Made by a program: the position numbers and the translations under genes
Notes under the pieces: model-generated
What the model was told of the DNA's origin: nothing
What the model saw: the letters and a program-made list of their open reading frames with translations, nothing else
Database searches by the model: none
Assembly: GCA_013003465.1 (NCBI GenBank)
Contig: JABDIZ010000071.1
Span: forward strand, 1 to 24,640
Reading direction: 5' to 3'
Length of the DNA stretch: 24,640 nucleotides
From: Rhodothermaceae bacterium
GTDB taxonomy: Bacteria > Bacteroidota > Rhodothermia > Rhodothermales > Rubricoccaceae
Shown: positions 6,892 to 15,794 of the stretch, one piece after another
Numbering within the stretch: position 1 is the first letter of the stretch
Layout: every line of letters begins with the position of its first letter

Positions 6892-8469
6892 ATGAACTAC
6901 TACATCGGCATTGGCGGGACGGGCGCGCGCGTCGCAGAGTCGCTCCTGCACCTCTGCGCAGCGGGCTACGGGCCGAATCGGCTCAAGCTCTTCATCATCG
7001 ACCCCGACGAGGGCAACGGCAACCTCAGCCGCACCAAAGAACTGATCGCGCGGTACCAGACGGCGCGCCGTCACCTCCAAGACCAGGCTGCCCCCGGCTT
7101 CCCGCTCTTCGCCACCGAGATCTCGACACCCGATCCGCTCGTCTGGAGCATCTTCGAGCACGGCAACACGCGCCTCGCCGACTACATCAACTACGCCAAC
7201 CTCAAGAGCGCCGACCGGCCGCTTCATGACCTCGCGGGGCTGCTTTTCACGCAGGCCGAACTCCGTGAACAACTCGACGAAGGCTTCCGCGGTCACCCCT
7301 CTATTGGCGCGGTCGTGATGGCCGAGCCGGACGAAGACGCGGACCCCTGGCGCTCGTTCTGGACGGACGTCGAGAAGGCGCAGAAGCCGGGCGACGTACG
7401 TGTCTTCCTCGCGGGCTCCATCTTCGGCGGTACCGGTGCAGCGGGCGTGCCCACCTTCGGCGCCCCGGAGATGATCAAGTTCCACCCGCGCGCCAAGATC
7501 GACGACGCCACGAGCAAGGTGCAGCTCGGCGCCTGCCTCGTGCTCCCCTACTTCACCTTTGACACAGCCGGGGCGACGGGCCCGGAGGCGCAGCGCCTCT
7601 TCGTCACCGCTGCCGATTTCCCCATCGCCACCAAGGCGGCGCTCCAGTTCTACAACGAGAAGGATCTCGCCTACGACCAGCTCTACCTCGTCGGCGACTC
7701 GCTGGCGCAGAGCGTGGGCGACTTCAGCCCCGGCTCGGCCAAGCAGGAGAACCGCCCCCACTACGTAGAATTGGCGGCGGCGCTGGCGGCCGAGGATTTC
7801 CTCCTCCAGCCCGAGGGCGAGAATCCGTCGGGCCGCTACTACATCGCGGGTCGGCGCGGCAAGGAGGTCGGATGGCAGAGCCTGCCACTCACCCACGACG
7901 CCGAGCAGGTGACCGCGCGCCGCGATCTGCTCAAGCGCCGACTCGTCGCGATGGCCACCTTCGCCTATGCCTTCCTCGAGTTCGGCTATCCGCTGCTGGA
8001 TACGCCCCCCGGCGACGTGGACTACGCCTGGCACGAGGACCACTTCTACCCGAAGAAGGGCGTCTTCCGCCGCGATGAATCACGCGACCCACGCCAGCCA
8101 GAGCAAAAGGCGGTGCTCACCGCCGTCAAGGAATACAGCGAGCGCTTCCTGGCCTGGGCCGCCGCGCTCGACGAGGGCGCCGATGGACCTGTGGCGCTCC
8201 TCAACCGCAGCCGCCTCCTCAACGGCGGCGACACCGTGGACCACGAGCAGGAGCTCGCGGCCATCGGCACGTTCCTGCGCGAGTCGTCGAAAGAACTCGA
8301 CTTCAATCACTTCAAGAACCTCCTCGACCAGCCTACGACGCTGAGCGACCGCCTCAGCCCGGCCGGGAAGTATGCGGGGCTCTTCTACGAGGCCGCCCGC
8401 CGCTTCGCCGAGGAGAACTACGCCGTCACGCCGACCCCGGGCCGGGCCGGGGCGACCGCCGACCGTTGA
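6892..8469 (+). CDS. Tubulin/FtsZ-superfamily GTPase-like protein (Tubulin_2 type)
   Basis: About 525 residues. The N-terminus reads Y-Y-I-G-I-G-G-T-G-A-R-V, a strand followed by the first Gly-rich nucleotide loop of the tubulin/FtsZ fold. A second loop at about 177-185 (S-I-F-G-G-T-G-A-A-G) corresponds to the tubulin signature G-G-T-G-[SA]-G that wraps the GTP phosphates. I-I-D-P-D-E-G-N-G-N near residue 40 suits the loop after strand 2. The family includes the FtsZ-like proteins that comparative genomics has linked to membrane remodelling alongside vWA genes, and such a neighbour is present here. The ATG at 6892 is preferred over 6886 because AGGA (6881-6884) lies seven bases before it. GTP binding is probable; polymerisation is unproven. 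The C-terminal region (about 350-525) is helical and unrecognised. Confidence 0.85.
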   Translation: MNYYIGIGGTGARVAESLLHLCAAGYGPNRLKLFIIDPDEGNGNLSRTKELIARYQTARRHLQDQAAPGFPLFATEISTPDPLVWSIFEHGNTRLADYINYANLKSADRPLHDLAGLLFTQAELREQLDEGFRGHPSIGAVVMAEPDEDADPWRSFWTDVEKAQKPGDVRVFLAGSIFGGTGAAGVPTFGAPEMIKFHPRAKIDDATSKVQLGACLVLPYFTFDTAGATGPEAQRLFVTAADFPIATKAALQFYNEKDLAYDQLYLVGDSLAQSVGDFSPGSAKQENRPHYVELAAALAAEDFLLQPEGENPSGRYYIAGRRGKEVGWQSLPLTHDAEQVTARRDLLKRRLVAMATFAYAFLEFGYPLLDTPPGDVDYAWHEDHFYPKKGVFRRDESRDPRQPEQKAVLTAVKEYSERFLAWAAALDEGADGPVALLNRSRLLNGGDTVDHEQELAAIGTFLRESSKELDFNHFKNLLDQPTTLSDRLSPAGKYAGLFYEAARRFAEENYAVTPTPGRAGATADR

Positions 8470-8517
8470 CCGCCGTCGGTCACAAACCCAGCGGTCGGCG
8501 GGCCGCCGACGGCGGTC
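8468..8517 (+). other. Long intercistronic stem-loop, 12-bp perfect stem
   Basis: GACCGCCGTCGG (8468-8479) pairs perfectly with CCGACGGCGGTC (8506-8517) around a 26-base GC-rich loop. The left arm overlaps the stop codon of the tubulin-like gene. No T-run follows, so it is a poor intrinsic terminator. It is better viewed as an mRNA processing, stability or attenuation element that could set different expression of the tubulin-like gene and the downstream Hsp70-like genes. A second GACCGCCG lies just upstream (about 8453-8460) and could form an alternative pairing. Confidence 0.55.
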
Positions 8518-8559
8518 GCCTTCCGAAGCAACACGCTTTGCGCTAACCGATCCTACCCC

Positions 8560-11500
8560 ATGGAAGCTCGCCTGAGCCACCTCTACCTCCCCACCCTCGA
8601 GGAGGACGCCAACGTCCAAGAACCGACCGACCTCGGCCACTGGCAGAACAACGAGCGCCGCGTACTCGGGCAGATCGCCCGCAGCATCGTCGTGGATGAG
8701 CAGGCACGCGTGCGCGGCGTATCCTCGGTGCCCGACGTGTGGGCGCGCCCGCTCATGGTGCAGTCGGCGCTGCGGAAGGAGTCGGAGCACCCGCTCCGCG
8801 AGCGGATCGTTAACGAATGGCGCGGGCTGCTGAGCCTGCTCGCCCTCCGCGAATTCCGAGGGCACGACGTTGCCTTCGTCCCCGTCCGGCTCGACCAAGG
8901 GCACTTCGCCCAGGCGCTCCGCCACCTCGCGCCCCGGCCCATCGAGCTCGAACCCGGCCAGGGCTATGCCTGGACCGATGTGCTGCTCATTCGCTACGAC
9001 GGCATTCCCATCGGCGCGCTCTCGCCCACTACACTCGTCTACACCGGCTCCGACTACGCCACTGCCCTCCGCGACACCGACCTCAACCTCCAGCAGCGCG
9101 ACGCCGAAGGCAACAAGACCGGCCGCCTCGGCCCACCGCAGGAGGAAGAAGACCTCCGCTACGTCGCCGAATGGGTGCTGGGCCTCAAAAAACGCCTCCG
9201 CGACGTCCTCAACCACGACGACCACCACCCGGACCACCGCATCACCGGTCTGATCAACGAACTGCTAGACGACTGGCTCCGCGAACTCAACGCCACGCTC
9301 GGCCTCGACCCGCGCAACGAGGAGACCTACGATGCCCGCGATGTGGTCGTGGCCGACGACCACGTGCCGTTCGCCCCCGAGTGGGGTCCGCTCGACCATT
9401 ATCGCGTCTACCAGCACCTCCTCCGCCCGCTCGTCCCCGACGAGGCCGCCATTCCCTTCGGCGACTTTTCGGACCTCTCGCTTGACCTCGATCCCACGCG
9501 CAACCACAGCGGCTACGACGAGGCCGTCGTCATTACGCCGCGCCTGCTCAAAGACAACCCGCGCGTCTGGCGCACCAAGCGCTTCAGCCACCTCGGTGGC
9601 GACATCGACAAGGCGCTCGCGCAATACTTCGACGGGAGCCACGGCACCGATGTGGCGGGCGATCCGATGCTCGTCAAAGATGATGAGACGGACCGCACCT
9701 GGCGCGCCTTCTGGATCCGTCCCGAGCGCTACTTCCTGACGGACCGGCTGGTCCGCGCCCCCGGCGCCGAGCCGCTCCTCGCGCCCGATGAGCGCCGCCT
9801 CAACGAAGTCAAGGGCGGCCACTTCCTCCTTCCCTTCCGCCGCGCCATCCTCGACTTCTTCGGTCCAGAGGACATCAAGGAGCGCCTTAAGCCTGAGTTC
9901 TCGGACGTGGACAACGGCGTGCGCTTCTCGTTTATGGTCCCGGTCGGCGGGCGCGAGGAGCGCGTCGAGCGCGTGTACCGATACAAGGACGCCGAGGCGG
10001 GCGAGGGTACGATCGTCGAGGGCACCCTGCCGGTGACGGAGGTCTTCCCGACCTACCTCGGCCCGGACTGGCGGCGCTACTACCTCCTCCAGGAGGATGA
10101 CGGCCGCACGGTCGTCGAGCCCGTCGTCTTCGGCGAGCCGTCGGTCGTCCGCCGGACGCGCGAGGTGGAGGAGCCGCAGGCCGGCGGCGGGGCCGGAGCC
10201 GAGCGCGCCATCCGCCGCGCGCACCTGACGCAGATCACTGGCGACGCCGCCTTCCCCGAGGGCCTCGCCGTCCAGAGTGCCGAGGGGCGTCCGCTCGGCC
10301 TCGTCCTGCTCGACCGCGAGACGGCCGCCGGACCCGGCCTCGCCGGCACGTGGCGCATCGGCATCGACTTCGGGACCTCGAACACGAACGTCTTCCGCCA
10401 GAGCAGCGAATCGGACCGTGCCGAGGGCTGGACGTTCGACTTCCCGGCCACGCTCCGCCCCATCACGACGGGCGCCGATCTGCGCCGCGCGGCGCTCCTC
10501 GAAGCCTTCTTCGTCCCCGCCCGCGCTGTGGCTCTGCCGATTCCCTCGACGCTGCGCCTCTTTGAGGCTGCCCAGACCGAGCACCCATTCCTGGACTACT
10601 TCATCCACTTCGGGACAGGCTATCGGCTTCCTGCGCACATCCGCTCGCAGCTCAAGTGGGACCAGGAGCAGCGCAACACGAAGGAGTTCCTGGAAAGCCT
10701 CTTCCTGCTGATCCTGATCGACGCCGTGCGTACCAATGTGGCCGAGCTCCGCGTCTCGTGCTCGTATCCGAAGGCCTACTCGGAGACGCAATTCAACCTC
10801 GTGGACGACGAGTGGAGCCGCATCTACACGACGCTCCTCGAAGGCGAGAACCGCGTATTCACGCCCAAGCCCGAGCAGAGCAGCGAGCGCCGCCTCGACG
10901 TGCGCAAGCCGCGCTACGAACTCGAAGGCGTCGCCTCGGGCGCCTTCTTCGCCAGCAAGAGCACGATCACCGACCCGCTCCAGCGCGCCGACAAGGCCAA
11001 CGCCGCGCTCACGCTCGACGTGGGTGGCGGCACCACCGACATCAGCGTCTGGCATCAGAACGCGATTGCGCTCGACGCCTCGATTCTCTTGGCCGGTAAG
11101 CAAGTCGCGTCGTATCTGGCCAATGCACCGCGCGTCCGCGAGCTCCTCTTCAGTGCGAATGCCGCGATGGCCCTCGATGAGGTCGTGCGCAACCCGAAAG
11201 CGTTCGGCGCGCGACTCAACCTGATCCTCAAGCAGGAAGAAGCGACGCTCCGCGACCGCCTCATTGAGCACGTCAACCGCCCCGACATCCGGCGGCTCCG
11301 CCAGCTCCTGGCCGTCGAGTTCGGCGCGATTGCCTTCTACACGGCCGCCCTCGTGGGTGCCGCCGAGCAGACATCGGAGGGCCGCGGCATCCTCCAGATG
11401 ATCGGCAAGAGCGGCATCAAGATGCACTGGGGCGGCAACGCCGCCAAGCTGATCACGTGGATCGACCTGGGAACCTATAAGGAAGACGGCCCGGCCTCCA

Positions 11501-12078
11501 AGATGCTCAACGCCGTCTTTTACCAGGCGCTCAAGGATCTCTCCGTGACGCCGCCGTCGCTGGCGCAGCTCCAGTCGCCCGGCCACAAGAGCGAAGCGGC
11601 GGGCGGCCTCGTGGTGATGGCCGCGCCGGGCCAGGCACAGAACCCGACCAGCACGGGCGAGGGCCTGGCCGAGTTCGAGCTCGCCGAACTGAACGAAGAC
11701 GGCGAGGGCGCTGGCCGCACCGGCCAGGACGTCGTCAGCGGTGAGAACGCGATCATCGGCGGCGATGAGGTCGGCTACCTCGACCTCATCGGCAACCGGA
11801 GCCTCTTCGACGGCCACACGACGCGCTTCGAGTCCACGAGTCTGGATCGGCTCGATCGCTTCGTGCAGGTGCTCAACGCCGTCGGCACCCACTTCGGCCT
11901 CTTCCCCGACGACATGCGTGTCTCGCTCGACGAGCGCCGTCGCACCCACATCGCCAACGCGACGCGGACGGTGTTCGTGGAGAACGCGCGCCTCTCGTCG
12001 AGTGCGCGCATCATCGAGCCGATCTTCATCACCGAGGTCAAGGAACTCATCGAGATGCTCATCGCGGCCGAGCAGTAA
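8560..12078 (+). CDS. Giant Hsp70/actin-fold ATPase with a 600-residue novel N-terminus
   Basis: 1172 residues. The C-terminal half is an Hsp70/actin-superfamily ATPase. The phosphate-1 loop is G-I-D-F-G-T-S-N-T at 601-609; the phosphate-2 loop is L-D-V-G-G-G-T-T-D at 819-827; an adenosine-type motif, H-W-G-G-N-A-A-K, is at 956-963. Between and after these are long helical insertions, and a disordered acidic Gly-rich segment (about 1020-1080) precedes a final helical block. Residues 1-590 match nothing I recognise. They contain mixed alpha/beta sequence with several W-x-R and acidic patches, ending in a Gly-rich linker at about 543-550. The ATPase halves are farther apart than in DnaK, and no Hsp70 substrate-binding domain is evident, so it is Hsp70-like rather than a canonical chaperone. 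The next gene begins within ten bases, implying co-translation. Role unknown. Confidence 0.8.
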   Translation: MEARLSHLYLPTLEEDANVQEPTDLGHWQNNERRVLGQIARSIVVDEQARVRGVSSVPDVWARPLMVQSALRKESEHPLRERIVNEWRGLLSLLALREFRGHDVAFVPVRLDQGHFAQALRHLAPRPIELEPGQGYAWTDVLLIRYDGIPIGALSPTTLVYTGSDYATALRDTDLNLQQRDAEGNKTGRLGPPQEEEDLRYVAEWVLGLKKRLRDVLNHDDHHPDHRITGLINELLDDWLRELNATLGLDPRNEETYDARDVVVADDHVPFAPEWGPLDHYRVYQHLLRPLVPDEAAIPFGDFSDLSLDLDPTRNHSGYDEAVVITPRLLKDNPRVWRTKRFSHLGGDIDKALAQYFDGSHGTDVAGDPMLVKDDETDRTWRAFWIRPERYFLTDRLVRAPGAEPLLAPDERRLNEVKGGHFLLPFRRAILDFFGPEDIKERLKPEFSDVDNGVRFSFMVPVGGREERVERVYRYKDAEAGEGTIVEGTLPVTEVFPTYLGPDWRRYYLLQEDDGRTVVEPVVFGEPSVVRRTREVEEPQAGGGAGAERAIRRAHLTQITGDAAFPEGLAVQSAEGRPLGLVLLDRETAAGPGLAGTWRIGIDFGTSNTNVFRQSSESDRAEGWTFDFPATLRPITTGADLRRAALLEAFFVPARAVALPIPSTLRLFEAAQTEHPFLDYFIHFGTGYRLPAHIRSQLKWDQEQRNTKEFLESLFLLILIDAVRTNVAELRVSCSYPKAYSETQFNLVDDEWSRIYTTLLEGENRVFTPKPEQSSERRLDVRKPRYELEGVASGAFFASKSTITDPLQRADKANAALTLDVGGGTTDISVWHQNAIALDASILLAGKQVASYLANAPRVRELLFSANAAMALDEVVRNPKAFGARLNLILKQEEATLRDRLIEHVNRPDIRRLRQLLAVEFGAIAFYTAALVGAAEQTSEGRGILQMIGKSGIKMHWGGNAAKLITWIDLGTYKEDGPASKMLNAVFYQALKDLSVTPPSLAQLQSPGHKSEAAGGLVVMAAPGQAQNPTSTGEGLAEFELAELNEDGEGAGRTGQDVVSGENAIIGGDEVGYLDLIGNRSLFDGHTTRFESTSLDRLDRFVQVLNAVGTHFGLFPDDMRVSLDERRRTHIANATRTVFVENARLSSSARIIEPIFITEVKELIEMLIAAEQ

Positions 12079-12084
12079 GGCGTG

Positions 12085-13740
12085 ATGGAACCGGCTGTGG
12101 AGACTCGAACCGAAGACGGTACGCTGCGACATACCGCAACACCGATCCTCGGAATAGACTTGGGGACGACGTTCAGCGCTGTCGCCTACGTGGCCGAGGA
12201 CGGACTGCCGCGCGTGATCCCGTCCTCCGATGGTGAGCCGACGACCCCCTCCGTGATCTGGACGGATGGGCGGCAGGCGTGGGTCGGGCAGAAAGCCGTC
12301 CTCCGCAAAGAGATCGCCCCGCAGGGAATCGTCGAGTTCGTCAAGCGGTCGATGGGACGGCCTGTCGCCCTCCCTCCGAGTCTCAAGGACGATCCTGAGG
12401 CGCCCGTTCCTGCGCCCTTCGAGGTCGGCGGGTTCAAATACGGCGCGGCGGGCATGTCGGCGCTGATCCTGCGCAAGCTTAAGAAGGAGGCCGTCCGTCA
12501 CTTTCAGCGCGAAGCATCTCTCGACGCGGGCACGGACGAGGCCAACCTGCTCCTCGACGCCGTCATCACGGTCCCGGCCTACTTCGGCGACATCGAACGG
12601 CAGCAGACGCGCCTCGCAGGCTATGCGGCCGGGCTGCATGTCCGTGCCATCATCAACGAACCCACAGCGGCAGCCCTCGCCTACAGCCACGCGCAACCGC
12701 GGCGGCGCCACCTGATGGTGTTCGATCTCGGCGGCGGCACGTTTGATGTGACCATTCTGCGTACGGAGGAAGACGGAACGGCCGAGGTCCTCGCCTCGGA
12801 GGGCGACCGCCACCTCGGCGGCAAGGACATCGACGAGGTCATCCAGAGCTACCTCTACGACGCCTTCCTGCGCGCCAACGGCACCGAGATTCCGCTCGGG
12901 CGGGCGTTCGAGGTACAGCGCCACGCGCTCGCGGCCAAGCTCACCCTCACCGAGTACCCCGAGGCCCGCGTCCAGCTCAGCTTCCCCGAAGGCGACCTTG
13001 ATGTCACGCTCCAGCGCGCCCGCCCCGACGGCGACACCCGCGCCGCTTACGACCTCGACGTGGACGACCCCACGTTTTATTTCGAGGACCGCTTGCAGTC
13101 GTTTCTCCAGCGCTGCCGCGTGCTCTGCACCCGCGCGCTCGAACGGACGGCCTTCGAAACGCCCAGCGGCACGCGCCCGATGACGTGGGGCGACCTCGAC
13201 GAGATCGTCCTCGCGGGCGGCTCGTGCCGCATCCCAGCCGTCCGGCGCGCGCTCATGGAGTGGTCCGGCGCGCCCGTCCGCCAGGCAAACACCTTCGACC
13301 TCGATACGGCCATCGCCATCGGCGCGGCGCTCTATGGCGCCCACCGCGAACGCGTGACCGACGTGGTCTCGCACAGTGTCGGCGTGGAATTGATCGATCC
13401 CGAGGGGCGACGCGTCCTCGATCACCTGCTCAAGAAAAACGAACCGCTCCCAGCGCACGCGGAGCGCTCCTACCCCGCCCCCGCCAACGCGGGCCTCAAG
13501 ATCTATCAGGGCGAGAGCCGCCGCCCCGACGAGGCACTTCTGCGTGGAAAGCTTGCCCTCGGCAACCCGAAGGGCCGCGTCGCCGTAATCCTCCGGGCCG
13601 ACACCGACGGCACGCTCGCCGCCGAGGCCCGATGGGACGACACGGTCCGTACGATCCCCATCGAGAACGCGCTCTTCGACTTCGACGGCCGGGCCCACAC
13701 CCTCCGCGAGCAGGTCCTCGACATTCACATCAACCTCTGA
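12085..13740 (+). CDS. DnaK-like Hsp70 chaperone lacking the helical lid
   Basis: 551 residues from the ATG at 12085 (a GTG at 12082 is also possible; AAGG lies just ahead). Classic Hsp70 motifs are present: G-I-D-L-G-T-T (23-29), I-I-N-E-P-T-A-A-A-L-A-Y (about 189-200), F-D-L-G-G-G-T-F-D (213-221) and V-L-A-G-G-S-C-R-I-P (375-384). A substrate-binding beta domain follows from about 425 (H-S-V-G-V-E-L ... L-L-K-K-N-E-P-L-P). The chain then ends at D-I-H-I-N-L, so the C-terminal alpha-helical lid of DnaK (usually about 100 further residues) is missing. It would be an ATP-driven peptide-binding protein with faster substrate exchange. No J-domain protein or GrpE gene is nearby. It follows the giant Hsp70-like gene by six bases and abuts the TerB-like gene. 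Confidence 0.92.
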   Translation: MEPAVETRTEDGTLRHTATPILGIDLGTTFSAVAYVAEDGLPRVIPSSDGEPTTPSVIWTDGRQAWVGQKAVLRKEIAPQGIVEFVKRSMGRPVALPPSLKDDPEAPVPAPFEVGGFKYGAAGMSALILRKLKKEAVRHFQREASLDAGTDEANLLLDAVITVPAYFGDIERQQTRLAGYAAGLHVRAIINEPTAAALAYSHAQPRRRHLMVFDLGGGTFDVTILRTEEDGTAEVLASEGDRHLGGKDIDEVIQSYLYDAFLRANGTEIPLGRAFEVQRHALAAKLTLTEYPEARVQLSFPEGDLDVTLQRARPDGDTRAAYDLDVDDPTFYFEDRLQSFLQRCRVLCTRALERTAFETPSGTRPMTWGDLDEIVLAGGSCRIPAVRRALMEWSGAPVRQANTFDLDTAIAIGAALYGAHRERVTDVVSHSVGVELIDPEGRRVLDHLLKKNEPLPAHAERSYPAPANAGLKIYQGESRRPDEALLRGKLALGNPKGRVAVILRADTDGTLAAEARWDDTVRTIPIENALFDFDGRAHTLREQVLDIHINL

Positions 13741-13745
13741 CCGAG

Positions 13746-15794
13746 TTGCCTGACCCAGGCTCTCTTCCCACGGCCGATCGCTCGGATGCCGAGCCGGATG
13801 CCCCGACCGGAACGCTTCCTGCGTCCCGAGACGAGGAGGAGCGCCCCAAGCACGGCGGCCCCACGCTCCCCCTCGCTCCAGATGCAGCCCCACCGGAAAC
13901 GGCTGCGCAATCCGCCTCGGTTGACGAACCGGACGAGGAGGCGAGCCCCGAAGCACCGCCCCTCCCCGAGCACCGAAAGGAGCGGATCCGTGAGGCCACA
14001 GCCCGGGGCGGTCTCGCCGACGAACTCCCCCAGGGATTCGCCGACCCGGACGGAGACTGGCAGATCGTCGAGGCGGAGAGCCCGTTCGAGCGGCTCTATC
14101 TCGACGCCGGGCAGCACGCGCGCATCACACCCGCTCTCGTGCAGCGCCACTACGACCTGATCGCTACGTTCTGGAAAGAAGTCGTTGCCGGGCTGGATGG
14201 ACCGGGACAGGCGCGCATCCGCGAGAAGTACGGCGGCGAGGCCAGGGCTGCCGAAATCGTGCGCCAGCGGGCACGACGCACGGAGCAGGCCTACCAGCAA
14301 CTCGCGGCCGAGGACGGCATCGAAGCGGCGTTCGCCGAGGTGGAGGCACGCCGTCTCACGCATGGTCGTCGGCAGCTTGAGCCGTCGCTGCGCGGGATGC
14401 TCGTCGATGGCGAGCTCTCGCCGCTAGAGACGGCGGCCCTCTTTCGATTCGGGCGACAGCATGGCCTCGACGAGGCAGAAACGGCCGACTTGGTTCAAGA
14501 GACACTTCAGCGCGAGGGCTTCAGTGCTTACGGCGATCCGCAGGGCGCGTCGCTGGCCGAGCGGCTGAGCGCCGTCTCGTGGGTCACGCCCGAGCGCCGG
14601 GAGGCACTCGATCGGAGTCGGCGCGAGGCGCGGCAGGCGGACCTCCGTCCGCTCAAACTCCAGGACGCCGCCATCACCTCGCTTGACCAACTCGTCGCCT
14701 ACGCCGATGCCAACCCCGAGAACGCCGCGCGCCGCCTCTACGACGGCACCTTCGGGAGCTGGCTCAGCGGCACGCTGGGCGAGGTGCGCCTCAAGGACCT
14801 CGCCGACGAGCTGAGCCAGGCCTACAAGAACAAGCCCGCCATCGGGACGGAGCAGTTCGTGCGCGTGCTCTCGGCGGCCATCGGCGTGGACGCCGCCCCG
14901 CACCTCCACACCGACGTGAGCGAACTTGCCCTCGGGACACTCCCGATGGGCCACGAGCGCGGCGTAGCCATCCCTCTCCGCCGCGAGGGGCCGCGCCGCG
15001 CCTGGGGCGAGATTGAGATTGAAGGCGCGCTGCCGGGCCTGACGGTACCTACGGCCTTCAGTATCGACGACGCGGCCGTGGTGGTGCGCGTCGATACGTT
15101 ACGGGTGCCGCCGGGCAGCTACGAGGGCACGCTCGTCGTCCGGCCCGAGGGCGGAGCCGACCTCCGCCTCTCCGTCTCGTACACCGTGGTTCCGCTCACC
15201 GTCGAGCTGACGCCACCGACGCTGGCCCTGGGGCGAGTCCCCTTTCGGCGGACGAAAGCCAAGAAGCTCGCGGTTCGCTGCACGCCCGAGGGCGGACGCC
15301 TCGTCGGACCGGCCTCGCTCGCCCCCGAGCACCCCGGCCTCGCCGTCAGAGGCGATATCGACGGGCCGCTCAGCGTCCTCAAGGTGGTCGTGGATACGGC
15401 GCAGTTCGAGGCGGGCGACCGCTACAAGGGCAAGGTGAAGCTCGACACCAATGCCGGGGCCTTCGAGGTCCCGCTCTCTTTCCGCGTCGAGATCGGGTGG
15501 GGCTCCGTGGCGCTGTGGATGGGGCTCTTCGCCGCGGTGCTCGCAGCAGGCCTCGGCTTCTACCGCCGCTTCGCCGCCGACACGGCCGCGCGCCTCCGAG
15601 ACTTCGCGCCCGATGTGGTCAATCGCACCCTGGAAGGCCGCCTGGAAGCAGAAGAACAACTGGTCTTCGCGCTGCTCTTCGTAAGCCTCGCGGTGTTCGG
15701 GCTCATTGTGCGTGCCCTCTACCGGGGCAAGCAGCGACCAAAGGACAAGCGACCGAAACGCCTGAAGAACGCCCGACCGACCGATGGCCCGTAA
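13746..15794 (+). CDS. TerB-like / Ig-like membrane protein, probable TTG start
   Basis: About 682 residues. No in-frame ATG occurs until residue 218, deep inside conserved sequence, so the TTG at 13746, five bases after the chaperone stop, is the likely start. Layout: a disordered acidic, Pro-rich N-terminus (1-100); a helical segment opening D-W-Q-I-V-E-A-E (about 104-190); a TerB-like helical domain (about 205-255) with the acidic loop V-D-G-E-L-S-P-L-E at 220-228; helices to about 380; two Ig-like beta-sandwich repeats (about 386-583); then membrane helices at about 585-608 and 640-662 and a very basic tail. Because nothing upstream of 584 is membrane-spanning, the TerB and Ig-like parts should be cytosolic. 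TerB domains are metal-binding helical modules found in stress systems. It may be the partner recruiting the Hsp70s to the membrane. Confidence 0.75.
   Translation: MPDPGSLPTADRSDAEPDAPTGTLPASRDEEERPKHGGPTLPLAPDAAPPETAAQSASVDEPDEEASPEAPPLPEHRKERIREATARGGLADELPQGFADPDGDWQIVEAESPFERLYLDAGQHARITPALVQRHYDLIATFWKEVVAGLDGPGQARIREKYGGEARAAEIVRQRARRTEQAYQQLAAEDGIEAAFAEVEARRLTHGRRQLEPSLRGMLVDGELSPLETAALFRFGRQHGLDEAETADLVQETLQREGFSAYGDPQGASLAERLSAVSWVTPERREALDRSRREARQADLRPLKLQDAAITSLDQLVAYADANPENAARRLYDGTFGSWLSGTLGEVRLKDLADELSQAYKNKPAIGTEQFVRVLSAAIGVDAAPHLHTDVSELALGTLPMGHERGVAIPLRREGPRRAWGEIEIEGALPGLTVPTAFSIDDAAVVVRVDTLRVPPGSYEGTLVVRPEGGADLRLSVSYTVVPLTVELTPPTLALGRVPFRRTKAKKLAVRCTPEGGRLVGPASLAPEHPGLAVRGDIDGPLSVLKVVVDTAQFEAGDRYKGKVKLDTNAGAFEVPLSFRVEIGWGSVALWMGLFAAVLAAGLGFYRRFAADTAARLRDFAPDVVNRTLEGRLEAEEQLVFALLFVSLAVFGLIVRALYRGKQRPKDKRPKRLKNARPTDGP

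Noticed and set aside
9265..13956. A 1563-codon open frame on the minus strand opposite the giant Hsp70-like and DnaK-like genes
   Set aside because: It is a shadow of strong G/C third-position bias on the plus strand. Its translation is low-complexity Arg/Glu/Val/Ala-rich with no domain, while the opposite strand carries unmistakable Hsp70 motifs.
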